Source: Rhizobium sp. GN54 (GTDB taxonomy: Bacteria > Pseudomonadota > Alphaproteobacteria > Rhizobiales > Rhizobiaceae). Taken from it: 64,000 bases of DNA. The notes beneath the pieces are model-generated. The model did no database searches and was not told the origin of the DNA. It worked only from the letters and a program-made list of their open reading frames with translations. The position numbers were made by a program, and so were the translations under genes. Shown piece by piece: positions 9,350 through 17,578 of the stretch (within the stretch, counting starts at the first letter, position 1; each line of letters opens with the position of its first letter). The stretch covers positions 496,001-560,000 of the forward strand of contig NZ_JAJNCZ010000001.1 of NCBI RefSeq assembly GCF_021026345.1, in the 5' to 3' direction.

Positions 9350-9811
9350 TCACATCTTCTCGCCCGGCAGCCGGCTCGCCTGCTTCACCCAGCCGGAAAA
9401 CTGCTCCTCGTCGAGCGCCTCGCCCTCGTGGATATGGAAATAGCGCGTGTCGCCGCTCTTGGACGCTTCCGGCGGGACGGGGTCGAGTGCGGTGCCGCGG
9501 AAGAAGGCCACCTTGATGTATTTCGTGAAGCAATGCAGGCTGAGAAACCAGCCCTGTCCCTCCAGCCCGTAGAACGGCGAGTTCCACTTGACCGCCTTAG
9601 TGACCTCCGGAACGGCGGCGACGATCAGCGCGTCGATCCGGCGTCCCACCGCACTCTTCCATCCCGGCATGGCGGCGATATAGGCCTGTACGGGCGCGTC
9701 GCCATAGCCCTTGGCGATCTGCGGATTGCCGCCCGACAGCAGCACCGGACCATTTTCAGCCCCGGTCGCATCGGCGCCCTTACCCGTCTTCTTGCTCGTC
9801 CCGTTAGCCAT
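9350..9811 (-). CDS. DUF1801 domain protein
   Basis: This 153-residue protein starts at ATG 9811 behind GGGAGGAAG. The frame is open far upstream, but that part overlaps the alcohol dehydrogenase gene and has no coding sense. Residues 40-150 are DUF1801: AYIAAMPGWKSAVGRRIDAL, VPEVTKAVKWNSPFYG, then FLSLHCFTKYIKVAFFRG. The charged N-terminal tail (TSKKTGKGADATG) is low complexity. It is the upstream partner of another DUF1801 gene and downstream of a zinc dehydrogenase on the same strand. Both DUF1801 copies probably arose by ancient duplication. The function is unknown. Confidence 0.82.
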   Translation of the reverse strand: MANGTSKKTGKGADATGAENGPVLLSGGNPQIAKGYGDAPVQAYIAAMPGWKSAVGRRIDALIVAAVPEVTKAVKWNSPFYGLEGQGWFLSLHCFTKYIKVAFFRGTALDPVPPEASKSGDTRYFHIHEGEALDEEQFSGWVKQASRLPGEKM

Positions 9812-9912
9812 CGTCTTCCTCCCATTCGCCGGCCCGCATCCCGGCGGGGGACGCGCGATGGTCATAGGGCGGGTCCTGCTGCGGCGGCAAGGCTCGTCCG
9901 GCGGCGGCCGCC

Positions 9913-10953
9913 TCAGAATGTCGTGATCACGCTGATGCCGAGGTCGGCTGCGCCGTCCATCGCCATCAGCGCGGGAATGGCCTCGGCGAGGCTGATTTCT
10001 CGGCCGATCAGCCGCTCCGGCTGCAGGCTGCCCGCCGCCATCATCGACAGCATGGCGTCGTAGCGCCAGGCCTGCATGCCGTGGCTGCCGTAGATCTCCA
10101 GTTCGTGGCCGATCACCTGCGCCATCGGGATCTGCGGTGTGGCGTCGTCGCCGAGCATCAGCCCCACCTGCACATGCCGCCCGCGCCGGCGCAGGTTCCT
10201 GATCGAATTGAAGCAGGTAACGGGCGAGCCGAGCGCGTCGATCGAGGCATGCGCGCCGCCGGCGGTGATCTCGCGCACGGCCTCGGCGACATCGGTCACG
10301 GCACGCGCGTTGACGGCCGCGACCGCGCCCATCTTGCGCGCGAAGGACAGCTTCTCCTCGGAGATGTCGATCGCGATCGGCCGGGCGCCGAGGGCTTCCG
10401 CGATCATGATCGCCGACAGCCCCACGCCGCCGCAGCCGTGCACGGCGACCCATTCGCCGCCCTTGACCTTCGCCTGGTCGCAGACGGCGCGAAACGAGGT
10501 GGCGAAGCGGCAGCCGAGGCTGGCGGCGGTGGCGAAGGAGACGTTCTCCGGCAGATGGACGAGGTTCTGGTCGGCATGGTCGAGCGCGACATATTCGGCA
10601 AACGAACCCCAGTGGGTGAAGCCCGGCTGGAACTGCTCCTCGCAGACCTGCTGGTTGCCCGAGCGGCATTCGTGGCAATGGCCGCAGCCGGAGACGAAGG
10701 GGACGGTCACCCGGTCGCCGATTTTGAAGCGTGACACGTCCTTGCCGACGGCGAGCACCGTGCCGGCGAGTTCGTGGCCCGGCACGTGCGGCAGCCGGAT
10801 GTCGGGATCGTGCCCCTGCCAGCCGTGCCAGTCCGAGCGGCAGAGCCCGGTCGCCTCGACCTTGACCACCACGCCGTTGCGCGTCGGCGTCGGATCCGGC
10901 AGTTCGCGGATCTCGGGCACCGCACCGAAGGCCTCGTAGTACATCGCTTTCAC
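9913..10953 (-). CDS. Zinc-dependent alcohol dehydrogenase family protein
   Basis: This 346-residue medium-chain dehydrogenase has catalytic zinc ligands Cys38 and His60 (VPGHE), the structural-zinc quartet C90-x2-C93-x2-C96-x7-C104, and an NAD-binding glycine motif GCGGVG near residue 170. It oxidises an alcohol or polyol with NAD(P); the exact substrate is not evident. Translation starts at GTG 10953, well placed eight bases after GGAGGG. It stands upstream of two DUF1801 genes on the same strand with a 101-base gap. The divergent neighbour is ilvE. Confidence 0.9.
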   Translation of the reverse strand: MKAMYYEAFGAVPEIRELPDPTPTRNGVVVKVEATGLCRSDWHGWQGHDPDIRLPHVPGHELAGTVLAVGKDVSRFKIGDRVTVPFVSGCGHCHECRSGNQQVCEEQFQPGFTHWGSFAEYVALDHADQNLVHLPENVSFATAASLGCRFATSFRAVCDQAKVKGGEWVAVHGCGGVGLSAIMIAEALGARPIAIDISEEKLSFARKMGAVAAVNARAVTDVAEAVREITAGGAHASIDALGSPVTCFNSIRNLRRRGRHVQVGLMLGDDATPQIPMAQVIGHELEIYGSHGMQAWRYDAMLSMMAAGSLQPERLIGREISLAEAIPALMAMDGAADLGISVITTF

Positions 10954-11120
10954 GGGCGGTCCCTCCAGGTCTCTCTTGCCCCTCTATGCCACGCGCCGGC
11001 CCCGCCTGCCACCGCACCACCCATGACAATGGCTGATACATTCATCTAAGATCGTGAGTGGACAGCGCCCGCCGATTGGTTCAGGCCAGAGGCAGCTTGC
11101 CCCGGAGCGTCAGGCCGGAC

Positions 11121-11162
11121 ATGCGGCACGCCGGAGACAATCGAAATGCGGCACGCCGGAGA
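11121..11162. repeat. 17-bp direct repeat in the ilvE leader
   Basis: The 17-mer ATGCGGCACGCCGGAGA occurs at 11121-11137 and again at 11146-11162, immediately before the ilvE ribosome site. The second copy contains an in-frame ATG that could be mistaken for the ilvE start. It looks like a local duplication; whether it has a regulatory role is unknown. Confidence 0.8.
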
Positions 11163-11178
11163 GAAAAGGAGTAACAAG

Positions 11179-12060
11179 ATGGCAGTCGATACATCCCCGC
11201 GGACCCCCACCTGGACCTATGTCGACGGCGAGTGGCTTCCCGGCAACCCGCCGCTGATCGGCCCCACCTCGCATGCGATGTGGCTCGCCTCGACGGTGTT
11301 CGACGGCGCCCGCTTCTTCGACGGCATCGCCCCGGATCTGGACCTGCATTGCCAGCGCGTCAACCGCTCGGCCGTGAGCCTCGGCCTGAACGCGACGATG
11401 CGCGCCGAGGAGATCCAGGCGCTCACCTGGGAGGGCGTGGAGAAGTTCGACGGCAGGACGGCGATCTACGTCAAGCCGATGTACTGGGCCGAGCACGGCG
11501 CCTTCGGCGTCGTCCCGGCCGATCCGGAGTCCACCCGCTTTGCGCTGTGCCTGTTCGAGGCGCCGATGGGCGACGCCCATGCCGGCAATTCGCTGACCGT
11601 CTCGCCCTTCCGCCGCCCGACGATCGAGTGCATGCCGACCGACGCCAAGGCCGGCTGCCTCTATCCCAATAACGGCCGCATCATCGTCGAGGCGAAGAAG
11701 CGTGGTTTCGACAATGCGCTGGTGCGCGACATGCTCGGCAACGTCGCCGAGACCGGCGCCTCCAACGTCTTCATGGTCAAGGACGGCGTCGTCTTCACCC
11801 CCGCCGCCAACCAGACCTTCCTCGCCGGCATCACCCGCTACCGGGTCATGACGCTGATGCGCCAGGAGGGCTTCGAGGTCGTCGAGAAGACGCTGACGGT
11901 GCAGGATTTCCAGACCGCCGACGAGATCTTCACCTCCGGCAACTATTCCAAGGTCGTCCCCGTCAACCGCCTCGACGACCGCCACCTCCAGCCCGGCCCG
12001 GTAACGGCCAAGGCGCGTGAGCTCTATTTCGACTGGGCCCACTCGAGCGCCAACGGCTGA
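11179..12060 (+). CDS. ilvE: Branched-chain amino acid aminotransferase
   Basis: This 293-residue class IV PLP enzyme interconverts leucine, isoleucine and valine with their keto acids. The PLP lysine is expected at Lys157 (TDAKAGCLYPNNGR), and the conserved VAETGASNVF follows about 35 residues later. The start at ATG 11179 has AAAAGGAGTAACAAG in front; an ATG 11 codons upstream lies inside a short direct repeat and has no ribosome site. The gene stands alone on the plus strand. The family is essential for branched-chain amino acid synthesis. Confidence 0.9.
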   Translation: MAVDTSPRTPTWTYVDGEWLPGNPPLIGPTSHAMWLASTVFDGARFFDGIAPDLDLHCQRVNRSAVSLGLNATMRAEEIQALTWEGVEKFDGRTAIYVKPMYWAEHGAFGVVPADPESTRFALCLFEAPMGDAHAGNSLTVSPFRRPTIECMPTDAKAGCLYPNNGRIIVEAKKRGFDNALVRDMLGNVAETGASNVFMVKDGVVFTPAANQTFLAGITRYRVMTLMRQEGFEVVEKTLTVQDFQTADEIFTSGNYSKVVPVNRLDDRHLQPGPVTAKARELYFDWAHSSANG

Positions 12061-12199
12061 GGCGGGGCGGGGCACTGCGCCCGGGTCGTCGACGGGCCGT
12101 GGAACCCGGGCGACGTCATCCTGGGCGTTGTACGGCACAGAGCCGAGGATGACGGAGGTCTTGGGACCTGCCGGCAGGTGAGACCGTCCCCTTTCTCTC

Positions 12200-12314
12200 C
12201 GTCATGCCGGCCCCCGAGCCGGCATCCAGCCGCGCAAGCCATTGCGCTATAAAGCTTTTCCTGCGCCGCCGACGCGGCGCTGCTGGATCCCGGCTCGAGG
12301 GCCGGGATGACGGG
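12200..12314. repeat. Long palindromic intergenic element (family B)
   Basis: The element lies between ilvE and the small secreted-protein gene. It begins CCGTCATGCCGG and ends CCGGGATGACGG, with inner arms GGCATCCAGC and GCTGCTGGATCC around a GCGCCG core. It belongs to the same family as copies at about 18353, 33988, 34214, 34437, 40478, 40735, 40974 and 41233. Such mosaic palindromes are common between convergent genes in rhizobia. Confidence 0.8.
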
Positions 12315-12343
12315 CTATCCCGAGCGGACAGCCGCGGTCAGCG

Positions 12344-12748
12344 TCATTCAGCGCCGTTGTCGTCGTCCGCCCCGGCACCCGCCTTCCGCCGTTCCTCCAT
12401 CGCCGCGCGCTGCTTGTCGGTGATGACGCGGACGAATTCGCGGCCGATCGGCCCGGTCAGTTGCGCGGTCTTTGCCTGCTTGTCGTAGACGCAGGCGAAG
12501 GTCACGCGTGCCTTTTCGCTGGCCGAGCGACCGGCGATCAGCGCCACGCCATAGGCCTCGGTCCCGGTCTCGTCGACGAACACGGTCTGGTTCTTCAGTT
12601 TTTCCGGCAGTGCGGCCACGCATTTCGCCTCGACGTCCGCCTTGAACGCCGCCCAGGCTTCGTCTGAGGAGGCGAGTGCGGGCGCGGCGCCAAGGGCTGC
12701 GGCGAGCGGAAGGGCGAGGAGAAGGGGGCGGAGGGAGAAATCGGTCAT
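12344..12748 (-). CDS. Small exported hypothetical protein
   Basis: This 134-residue protein has a clear signal peptide (LLLALPLAAALGAAPALA, cleavage about residue 27). A short mature domain follows with two cysteines (AKCVAAL and FACVYDK) that could form a disulfide. The C-terminus is charged and low in complexity (RRKAGAGADDDNGAE). AAGG lies about ten bases before ATG 12748. It is divergent from sodB. I do not recognise the family; related secreted hypotheticals of about 130 residues occur in rhizobia. Confidence 0.75.
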   Translation of the reverse strand: MTDFSLRPLLLALPLAAALGAAPALASSDEAWAAFKADVEAKCVAALPEKLKNQTVFVDETGTEAYGVALIAGRSASEKARVTFACVYDKQAKTAQLTGPIGREFVRVITDKQRAAMEERRKAGAGADDDNGAE

Positions 12749-12959
12749 GGTCAGAGCCTTTCATGATGCGAATCACGCATGGTCAGGAATGGCCGAAGCC
12801 CGGGGCGGTTCCAAGGCAGGCGCGCAACTTGTGCGGGGAAGGAAATTCCTGACCAAGCGCAAATTTTGGCATCCAGCCGGTTGCCGGGGAGGGGGCATCC
12901 CCCTATGTTCCGCTTCACGGATTTCTTTTTAAAATTCCGCGATTAAGAGGAGACGACCC

Positions 12960-13562
12960 ATGGCTTTCGAACTTCCGCCGCTTCCCTACGACTACGATGC
13001 CCTTGCCCCGTTCATGTCGCGCGAAACGCTCGAATATCACCACGACAAGCACCACAAGGCCTATGTCGACAACGGCAACAAGCTCGCCGAGGAAGCCGGT
13101 CTCTCCAACCTGACGCTGGAAGAGATCGTCAAGAAATCCTACGGCACCAACCAGGGCCTCTTCAACAATGCCGGCCAGCACTACAACCACGTCCATTTCT
13201 GGAAGTGGATGAAGAAGGGCGGCGGCGGCAAGTCGCTTCCGGGCGCGCTGCAGAAGGCGATCGACAGCGATCTCGGCGGCTACGACAAGTTCAAGGCCGA
13301 TTTCGTCGCCGCCGGCACCACCCAGTTCGGCTCCGGCTGGGCCTGGCTCTCGGTCAAGGACGGCAAGCTCGCCATCTCCAAGACCCCGAACGGCGAGAAC
13401 CCGCTGGTCCACGGCGCATCCCCGATCCTCGGCGTCGACGTCTGGGAGCACTCCTACTACATCGACTACCGCAACGCCCGCCCGAAGTACCTCGAAGCCT
13501 TCGTCGACAGCCTGATCAACTGGGACTATGTCCTGGAAATGTACGAAGCCGCGACGAAGTAA
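12960..13562 (+). CDS. sodB: Superoxide dismutase, Fe-type
   Basis: This 200-residue cytosolic enzyme dismutates superoxide to oxygen and peroxide. Metal ligands are His27 (ETLEYHHDKHH), His77 (NHVHFW), Asp160 and His164 (DVWEHSYYIDYRN). Gln73 in the NNAGQHYNH segment sits where iron enzymes carry their outer-sphere glutamine, suggesting Fe rather than Mn, although cambialistic use is possible. GAGGAG precedes the ATG by about seven bases. A strong terminator follows the stop, so it is monocistronic. Confidence 0.96.
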   Translation: MAFELPPLPYDYDALAPFMSRETLEYHHDKHHKAYVDNGNKLAEEAGLSNLTLEEIVKKSYGTNQGLFNNAGQHYNHVHFWKWMKKGGGGKSLPGALQKAIDSDLGGYDKFKADFVAAGTTQFGSGWAWLSVKDGKLAISKTPNGENPLVHGASPILGVDVWEHSYYIDYRNARPKYLEAFVDSLINWDYVLEMYEAATK

Positions 13563-13586
13563 GGCGCTTCGACCCTTGGCATTCGA

Positions 13587-13618
13587 AAAGCCCCGGCCGG
13601 AAACGGTCGGGGCTTTTC
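13587..13618 (+). terminator. Rho-independent terminator of sodB
   Basis: The stem GCCCCGGCCG / CGGTCGGGGC (one G-T pair) has a GAAA loop, is flanked by AAAA and TTTT, and starts 24 bases after the sodB stop. This is a classic intrinsic terminator, and the flanking A and T tracts could make it work in both directions. Confidence 0.9.
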
Positions 13619-13640
13619 CTGTCTTGGAGGGGTCGGGCCG

Positions 13641-13672
13641 CCTGTGCTAGCATGTACACAAACGAGCACAGG
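13641..13672. promoter_or_regulatory. Inverted repeat, likely operator of the RHH/ParE toxin-antitoxin operon
   Basis: CCTGTGCT (13641-13648) and its exact complement AGCACAGG (13665-13672) flank 16 bases containing TGTACA, and end eight bases before the antitoxin ATG. Ribbon-helix-helix antitoxins usually repress their own operon by binding such dyads. The operator role is inferred; the dyad itself is seen. Confidence 0.6.
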
Positions 13673-13680
13673 CGACGGGC

Positions 13681-13938
13681 ATGAGCAGCACGACGATGAC
13701 GATCCGTGTGAGCGCGGACCTCAAGGAGAAACTCGACCGGCTGGCCGCCGATACGCGGCGCAGCCGGTCCTTTCTTGCGGCCGAGGCGGTCTCCGCCTAT
13801 GTCGCCCGCGAACTCGCGATCGTCGAAGGCGTCAATCAGGGCCTGGAGGACGTCCGCCAGGGCCGCACGGCCTCCCATGAGGAGGCCATGGCCGAACTGG
13901 CGTCCGTCGTGGATGCGGCCGAGCGCGATCGCCGGTGA
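13681..13938 (+). CDS. Ribbon-helix-helix antitoxin (CopG/ParD type)
   Basis: This 85-residue protein starts with the ribbon-helix-helix pattern TMTIRVSADLKEKLDRLAAD followed by SFLAAEAVSAYV, and ends in a charged helix (residues 50-85) that would wrap around the toxin. The stop TGA overlaps the GTG start of the toxin gene (GTGA), so the two are translationally coupled. A perfect 8-bp dyad just upstream is the probable autoregulatory operator. It forms a type II toxin-antitoxin pair with the next gene. Confidence 0.88.
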   Translation: MSSTTMTIRVSADLKEKLDRLAADTRRSRSFLAAEAVSAYVARELAIVEGVNQGLEDVRQGRTASHEEAMAELASVVDAAERDRR

Positions 13939-14243
13939 AGCGGCCCGTCCGCTGGTCGCTTTCCGCTCTCGACGATCTCAAGCGGCAGATAGGCCATATT
14001 GCGCGCGACGATCCCGCGGCGGCCCGTTCCGTCGCCGGCCGGATCGATGCCGCCGCCATCCTGCTCGGCGAGCGGCCAGTCGGCAGGCCGGGCCGGGTCG
14101 GCGGAACCTACGAGAAATCCGTGAACGGGCTGCCCTACGTCATCGCCTATTGCATCGGCACGCGGGATGACCGGGAGACCGTGTTCATCCTCCGCGTCAT
14201 TCACACGGCACGCAACTGGCCCGCGGACGCGTGGCCGGAATAG
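13935..14243 (+). CDS. RelE/ParE-family toxin
   Basis: This 102-residue protein has the ParE/RelE fold signature: VRWSLSALDDLKRQIGHIA at the N-terminus, the middle segment LLGERPVGRPGRVGGTYE, and the C-terminal strand VFILRVIHTARNWP. ParE toxins act on DNA gyrase and RelE toxins on mRNA at the ribosome. The ARDDPAAARSVAGRIDAAA helix and the overall pattern favour ParE. It starts at GTG 13935, overlapping the antitoxin stop by three bases, and is convergent with the WYL regulator three bases away. Confidence 0.88.
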   Translation: MKRPVRWSLSALDDLKRQIGHIARDDPAAARSVAGRIDAAAILLGERPVGRPGRVGGTYEKSVNGLPYVIAYCIGTRDDRETVFILRVIHTARNWPADAWPE

Positions 14244-14246
14244 CGC

Positions 14247-14945
14247 TCACCCCGCATCCCGCCGGCTCTCCGCCCAGCCGGAAATCCACAATTGCCGCAG
14301 CCTGTCGCCGCCGCCGCGAAAATGCGTGCCGGTTGCCGCGCAGGCCTCCACCCGGTCGGCGCGGAAGTTGCGGATGGCTTCGCGCAATTCGCACCAGGCG
14401 ACGATGTTGGCCGTCTCGGAATAGTAGATGAGGGCGATGGGGCGGACGGTGCGCCCGCTCGCGCGGCCCTGTTCGTCCCGGTAGTCGATGACGAGCTTCT
14501 CCTCGTCGCGGATCGCGCGTCGCACGGTGGCAAGGTCGATACCGTCCGGCTGGCGCGGCGTCGTGCCCCAGGCGTGCAGGGCGCGGGCCGACAGCGTCTG
14601 GCGCAGCGGCGGCGGTACCGCGCCGGCGATCTTGTCGCCGACCCGGCGGGCGGCGGCCTTCAGTTCCGCATCGCCGGTACGCTCCAGAAGCGCCAGCGCC
14701 AGCACGATCGCCTCCGTCTCCTCGATGGAGAACATCAGTGGCGGCAGGTCGAAGCCGGGGCGCAGGATATAGCCGATGCCCCGCTCGCCCTCCACCGGCA
14801 CGCGCATCGCCTGCAACGCGGCGATGTCGCGGTAGATCGAGCGCACCGTCACCTCCAGCCGCCCGGCGATGTCGGCGGCGGTGACCGGGTGGCGCGCGAG
14901 GCGCAGGATCTGGATGATCTCGAACAGCCGCGAGGCCTTGCGCAT
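14247..14945 (-). CDS. WYL-domain transcriptional regulator (YafY type)
   Basis: This 232-residue regulator has an N-terminal HTH_11 winged helix (RKASRLFEIIQILRLARHPV then SIYRDIAALQ, about residues 1-60) and a WYL ligand-binding domain (about 130-215) where IDYRDEQGRASGRTVRPIAL is typical. ATG 14945 is preceded by GGAGG and gives the standard N-terminus; an upstream start eight codons earlier is less likely. It is divergent from a LysE-type exporter, and a dyad AACTGACA-N6-TGTCAGTT lies 15 bases before its start. It probably represses both genes; its effector is unknown. Confidence 0.92.
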   Translation of the reverse strand: MRKASRLFEIIQILRLARHPVTAADIAGRLEVTVRSIYRDIAALQAMRVPVEGERGIGYILRPGFDLPPLMFSIEETEAIVLALALLERTGDAELKAAARRVGDKIAGAVPPPLRQTLSARALHAWGTTPRQPDGIDLATVRRAIRDEEKLVIDYRDEQGRASGRTVRPIALIYYSETANIVAWCELREAIRNFRADRVEACAATGTHFRGGGDRLRQLWISGWAESRRDAG

Positions 14946-14960
14946 GGTGTCCTCCGTCAC

Positions 14961-14982
14961 AACTGACACAGCGCTGTCAGTT
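14961..14982. promoter_or_regulatory. Dyad AACTGACA-N6-TGTCAGTT, likely WYL operator
   Basis: Two perfect 8-base arms are separated by CAGCGC in the intergenic region between the WYL regulator and the LysE exporter. A third AACTGACA occurs at 15060-15067 and overlaps the first base of the LysE start codon. The recurrence of the same 8-mer at both genes points to a shared repressor, most simply the WYL protein. The assignment is by position only. Confidence 0.6.
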
Positions 14983-15066
14983 GGCCTTCCTTATACCATG
15001 CCTCAAGCGCTTGAAACAAAAGGCCGCATGGGGCGGCGATCCAGGCGAAGGCAATGGACAACTGAC

Positions 15067-15702
15067 ATGACCTACACGGAAAACCTCTGGCTTTTCTTCC
15101 TGCTCGTCTCCGGCATCATCATCGTGCCGGGCATGGACATGGTCTTCGTGCTGGCGAGCTCGCTCTCCGGCGGGCGCAAGGCGGGGCTCTCGGCGACCTT
15201 CGGCATCATGGCCGGCGGGCTCGTGCACACGCTCTATGCCGCGCTCGGCGTCGGCATGCTGCTGCATTTCGCGCCTGGCCTCTTCAACGGCCTGCTGCTC
15301 GTCGGCGCCGCCTATGTCGCCTACATCGGCTGGCAGCTCTTCCGTTCCTCGATCGTCGTCGATGCCGTAGGTTCCCTCGACCGGCGCGGCCTTGTCGCCC
15401 GTTTCCGCCAGGGCGCGCTGACGAGCCTGATGAACCCGAAGGCCTATCTGTTCATGCTCGCCGTCTTCCCGCAGTTCCTGCGCCCGGAATTCGGCCCGCT
15501 CTGGCGTCAGACGCTCGTCATGCTGGCGATGATCTGGGCGACGCAGCTTGCCGTCTATGGCGGCCTGGCGCTCGCCGCCGCCCGCAGCCGCGACGCCCTG
15601 ACCGGCAGCCCCGCCGCCACGCGCTTCATCGGCCGCGCCGCCGGCGTGCTGCTCGTCGCGATCGCCGTGGTCACGGTCTGGCGCGGCTGGGGGACGGTGT
15701 GA
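15067..15702 (+). CDS. LysE-family translocator
   Basis: This 211-residue inner-membrane protein has six predicted helices and the LysE/RhtB signatures VPGMDMVFVLASSLSGGRKAG (G-rich segment near residues 20-40) and ALTSLMNPKAYLFMLAVFPQ. Such proteins export amino acids or their analogues. ATG 15067 follows GGACAACTGAC; the longer frame upstream overlaps the regulator gene and is not used. It is divergent from a WYL regulator with a dyad between them, so expression is probably substrate-induced. Confidence 0.92.
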   Translation: MTYTENLWLFFLLVSGIIIVPGMDMVFVLASSLSGGRKAGLSATFGIMAGGLVHTLYAALGVGMLLHFAPGLFNGLLLVGAAYVAYIGWQLFRSSIVVDAVGSLDRRGLVARFRQGALTSLMNPKAYLFMLAVFPQFLRPEFGPLWRQTLVMLAMIWATQLAVYGGLALAAARSRDALTGSPAATRFIGRAAGVLLVAIAVVTVWRGWGTV

Positions 15703-15871
15703 GGGCCGGCAAATGAAACGTCCCGGCGTGGCCGCGAATGCGGCACGACCCCGTCGCCCTCGGCCTCTGCGCGGGTCAACATATTGTTACTTGGACTGGG
15801 CCGCCCGCATGCAATCATGCCGCCGCCCGGCGGGGGTACCGGCGGGCACGAGATCTTACCGGGAGTGATCC

Positions 15872-16321
15872 ATGAACCTGAAGACAATTGCCGCGGCCAC
15901 CTTTCTCTGTCTTGGCGCCGCCGCTGCCACGGGTGTCGCGGTGGCGCAGGAGCCGCAGGCCGCCCGCCAGCAGATGATGAAGGACGTCGGCCGCTCGATG
16001 GGCGCGCTGGCCGGCATCGCCAAGGGCGAGAAGCCCTATGACGCCGAGGTGGTGCGCGTCTCGCTTGCGACGATCAGCGAGGTTTCCAAGACCTTCCCCG
16101 ACCAGTTCCCGGCCGGCACCGAGACCGGCGCCGAAACCGAGGCGAGCCCGAAGATCTGGGAGAACCCGGACGACTTCCACGCCAAGTCGGCCCAGCTCGG
16201 CAAGGACGCCGATGCAGCGCTCGCCGCCCTGCCGGGCGATCAGGCCGCGGTGGCCGCCGCGATCGGCCCGATCGGCAAGAACTGCGGCGCCTGTCACGAG
16301 ACCTACCGCATCAAGAAGTAG
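15872..16321 (+). CDS. Cytochrome c' / c-556 family protein
   Basis: This 149-residue periplasmic monohaem cytochrome has a signal peptide ending about residue 25 (GVAVA-QE). The four-helix cytochrome c' fold carries the haem site CGACH at residues 138-142 close to the C-terminus. Methionines at 35-36 in the first helix could supply the sixth ligand, as in c-556. It lies 260 bases upstream of a dihaem cytochrome on the same strand, a common pairing in rhizobia. Its role is likely electron transfer or gas binding; the precise partner is unknown. Confidence 0.9.
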   Translation: MNLKTIAAATFLCLGAAAATGVAVAQEPQAARQQMMKDVGRSMGALAGIAKGEKPYDAEVVRVSLATISEVSKTFPDQFPAGTETGAETEASPKIWENPDDFHAKSAQLGKDADAALAALPGDQAAVAAAIGPIGKNCGACHETYRIKK

Positions 16322-16328
16322 CGCGGGT

Positions 16329-16432
16329 CCGGAGCAGGTCGCGCAGGAGCGGACCACGGTCTTGCGACAACGACATGAGAAAAGAAAACGATTTGAAGCG
16401 CGCAAGGCGATCCGGAGGATCGCGGCGCGCTT
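16329..16432. repeat. Composite intergenic element (family C): GACAACGACATG motif plus GC-rich hairpin
   Basis: A degenerate copy of a rhizobial intergenic module (GTCTTGCGACAACGACATG at about 16359-16377) is followed by A-rich sequence and the hairpin GAAGCGCGC...GCGCGCTTC (16394-16432). The same two-part organisation is seen at 46940-47100. A second hairpin, ACCTTTCCGGG...CCCGGAAAGGT, follows at about 16444-16470. Together they fill the gap between the two cytochrome genes and may terminate or attenuate transcription. Confidence 0.65.
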
Positions 16433-16582
16433 CAAGGCCCGGGACCTTTCCGGGACCGCACCCCGGAAAGGTTGCCTTTTGCCGCCTCCGTGCGACGATG
16501 CGGACGGGCGTCTTTCCATCCATGCGGACCACACATTCGGGCCGGGTGTGCGGGCCGGCGCCATGAGCCCTGGAACGAGACC

Positions 16583-17494
16583 ATGAAACTTCGCAGTCTT
16601 GCCACCGCAGCACTCCTCGCAGGCGTTGTCGGCATCGGCGCCTTCGCGTGGATCACGGCGCCGGCGCGCAGCGCTTCGGAAAGCTGGCAGGGGCTCGGCG
16701 AGCCCGACATCGCAAACGGCGAGCGCGTCTTCTCCGAAGGCGGCTGTGCCAGCTGTCATGCCGCCCCCGGTGCCGGCGAGGAAAACCGGCTCGTCCTTGC
16801 TGGTGGAGCGCCGCTCAAGAGCCCCTTCGGCACGTTTCATCCGCCCAACATCTCCTCCGATCCCGAGGCCGGCATCGGGGCGTGGACTCTGCAGGAATTC
16901 GGCGATGCCATGCTTGGCGGCGTCGGCCGGCGCGGCGAGCATCTCTATCCCTCCTTTCCCTACGCCTCCTATGCGCGGATGACGCCGCGCGACATCAACG
17001 ATCTCTACGGCTACCTGCGCACGCTCTCCGCCAGCGACAACGTCGCCCCGCCGCACGACCTGCCGTTTCCGTTCAACCTGCGGCCGCTGCTCGGCGCGTG
17101 GAAGTTCCTGTACCTGAACGATGCGCCGCGCGTGACGCTCGCCGGTGCCGATGCCAAGATCGAGCGCGGCCAGTATCTGGTGGAGGGGCCCGGCCATTGC
17201 GGCGAGTGTCATACGCCGCGCACGACCCTCGGCGGTCTCGAGACGGCGCAATGGCTCGCCGGTGCGCCGAACCCGGAGGGCGGCCCGGGGCGGGTGCCGA
17301 ACATCACCGCCGGCGAGGGCGGGATCGGCGGCTGGAGCGCCGGCGACATCGCCTCCTATCTCGAGACCGGCTTCACGCCGGACTATGATTCGGTGGGCGG
17401 CGCGATGGTGGCGGTGCAGAAGAACATGGCGCGCCTGCCGGCCGCCGACCGCGAGGCCATCGCTGCCTATCTGAAGGCGATCCCGGCGCATTGA
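16583..17494 (+). CDS. Exported dihaem cytochrome c
   Basis: This 303-residue protein has an N-terminal signal or anchor helix (TAALLAGVVGIGAFAW) and two cytochrome c domains. The haem sites are CASCH (55-59) and CGECH (206-210). The arrangement, including HPPNISSDPEAGIG after the first haem, resembles the dihaem subunits that take electrons from periplasmic alcohol, aldehyde or sorbitol dehydrogenases. ATG 16583 follows GGAACGAGA; longer forms would read into the hairpin region. It probably passes electrons onward from a quinoprotein or flavoprotein partner that is not adjacent. Confidence 0.9.
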   Translation: MKLRSLATAALLAGVVGIGAFAWITAPARSASESWQGLGEPDIANGERVFSEGGCASCHAAPGAGEENRLVLAGGAPLKSPFGTFHPPNISSDPEAGIGAWTLQEFGDAMLGGVGRRGEHLYPSFPYASYARMTPRDINDLYGYLRTLSASDNVAPPHDLPFPFNLRPLLGAWKFLYLNDAPRVTLAGADAKIERGQYLVEGPGHCGECHTPRTTLGGLETAQWLAGAPNPEGGPGRVPNITAGEGGIGGWSAGDIASYLETGFTPDYDSVGGAMVAVQKNMARLPAADREAIAAYLKAIPAH

Positions 17495-17541
17495 CGTCAA
17501 GGAGCAGAGAAAGCCGCAGCCGAAGGCGCGGACAGGGCAGG

Positions 17542-17575
17542 GGCGTGCCGCGCCGGAGCCCGGGCGCGGCACGCC
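17542..17575. terminator. Bidirectional hairpin between convergent genes
   Basis: A perfect 13-bp stem, GGCGTGCCGCGCC / GGCGCGGCACGCC, has an eight-base loop. It sits between the dihaem cytochrome (ending 17494) and the GNAT gene (ending 17579 on the other strand). It lacks a T-tract, so it may stabilise 3' ends rather than act as a full intrinsic terminator. Confidence 0.6.
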
Positions 17576-17578
17576 GCA

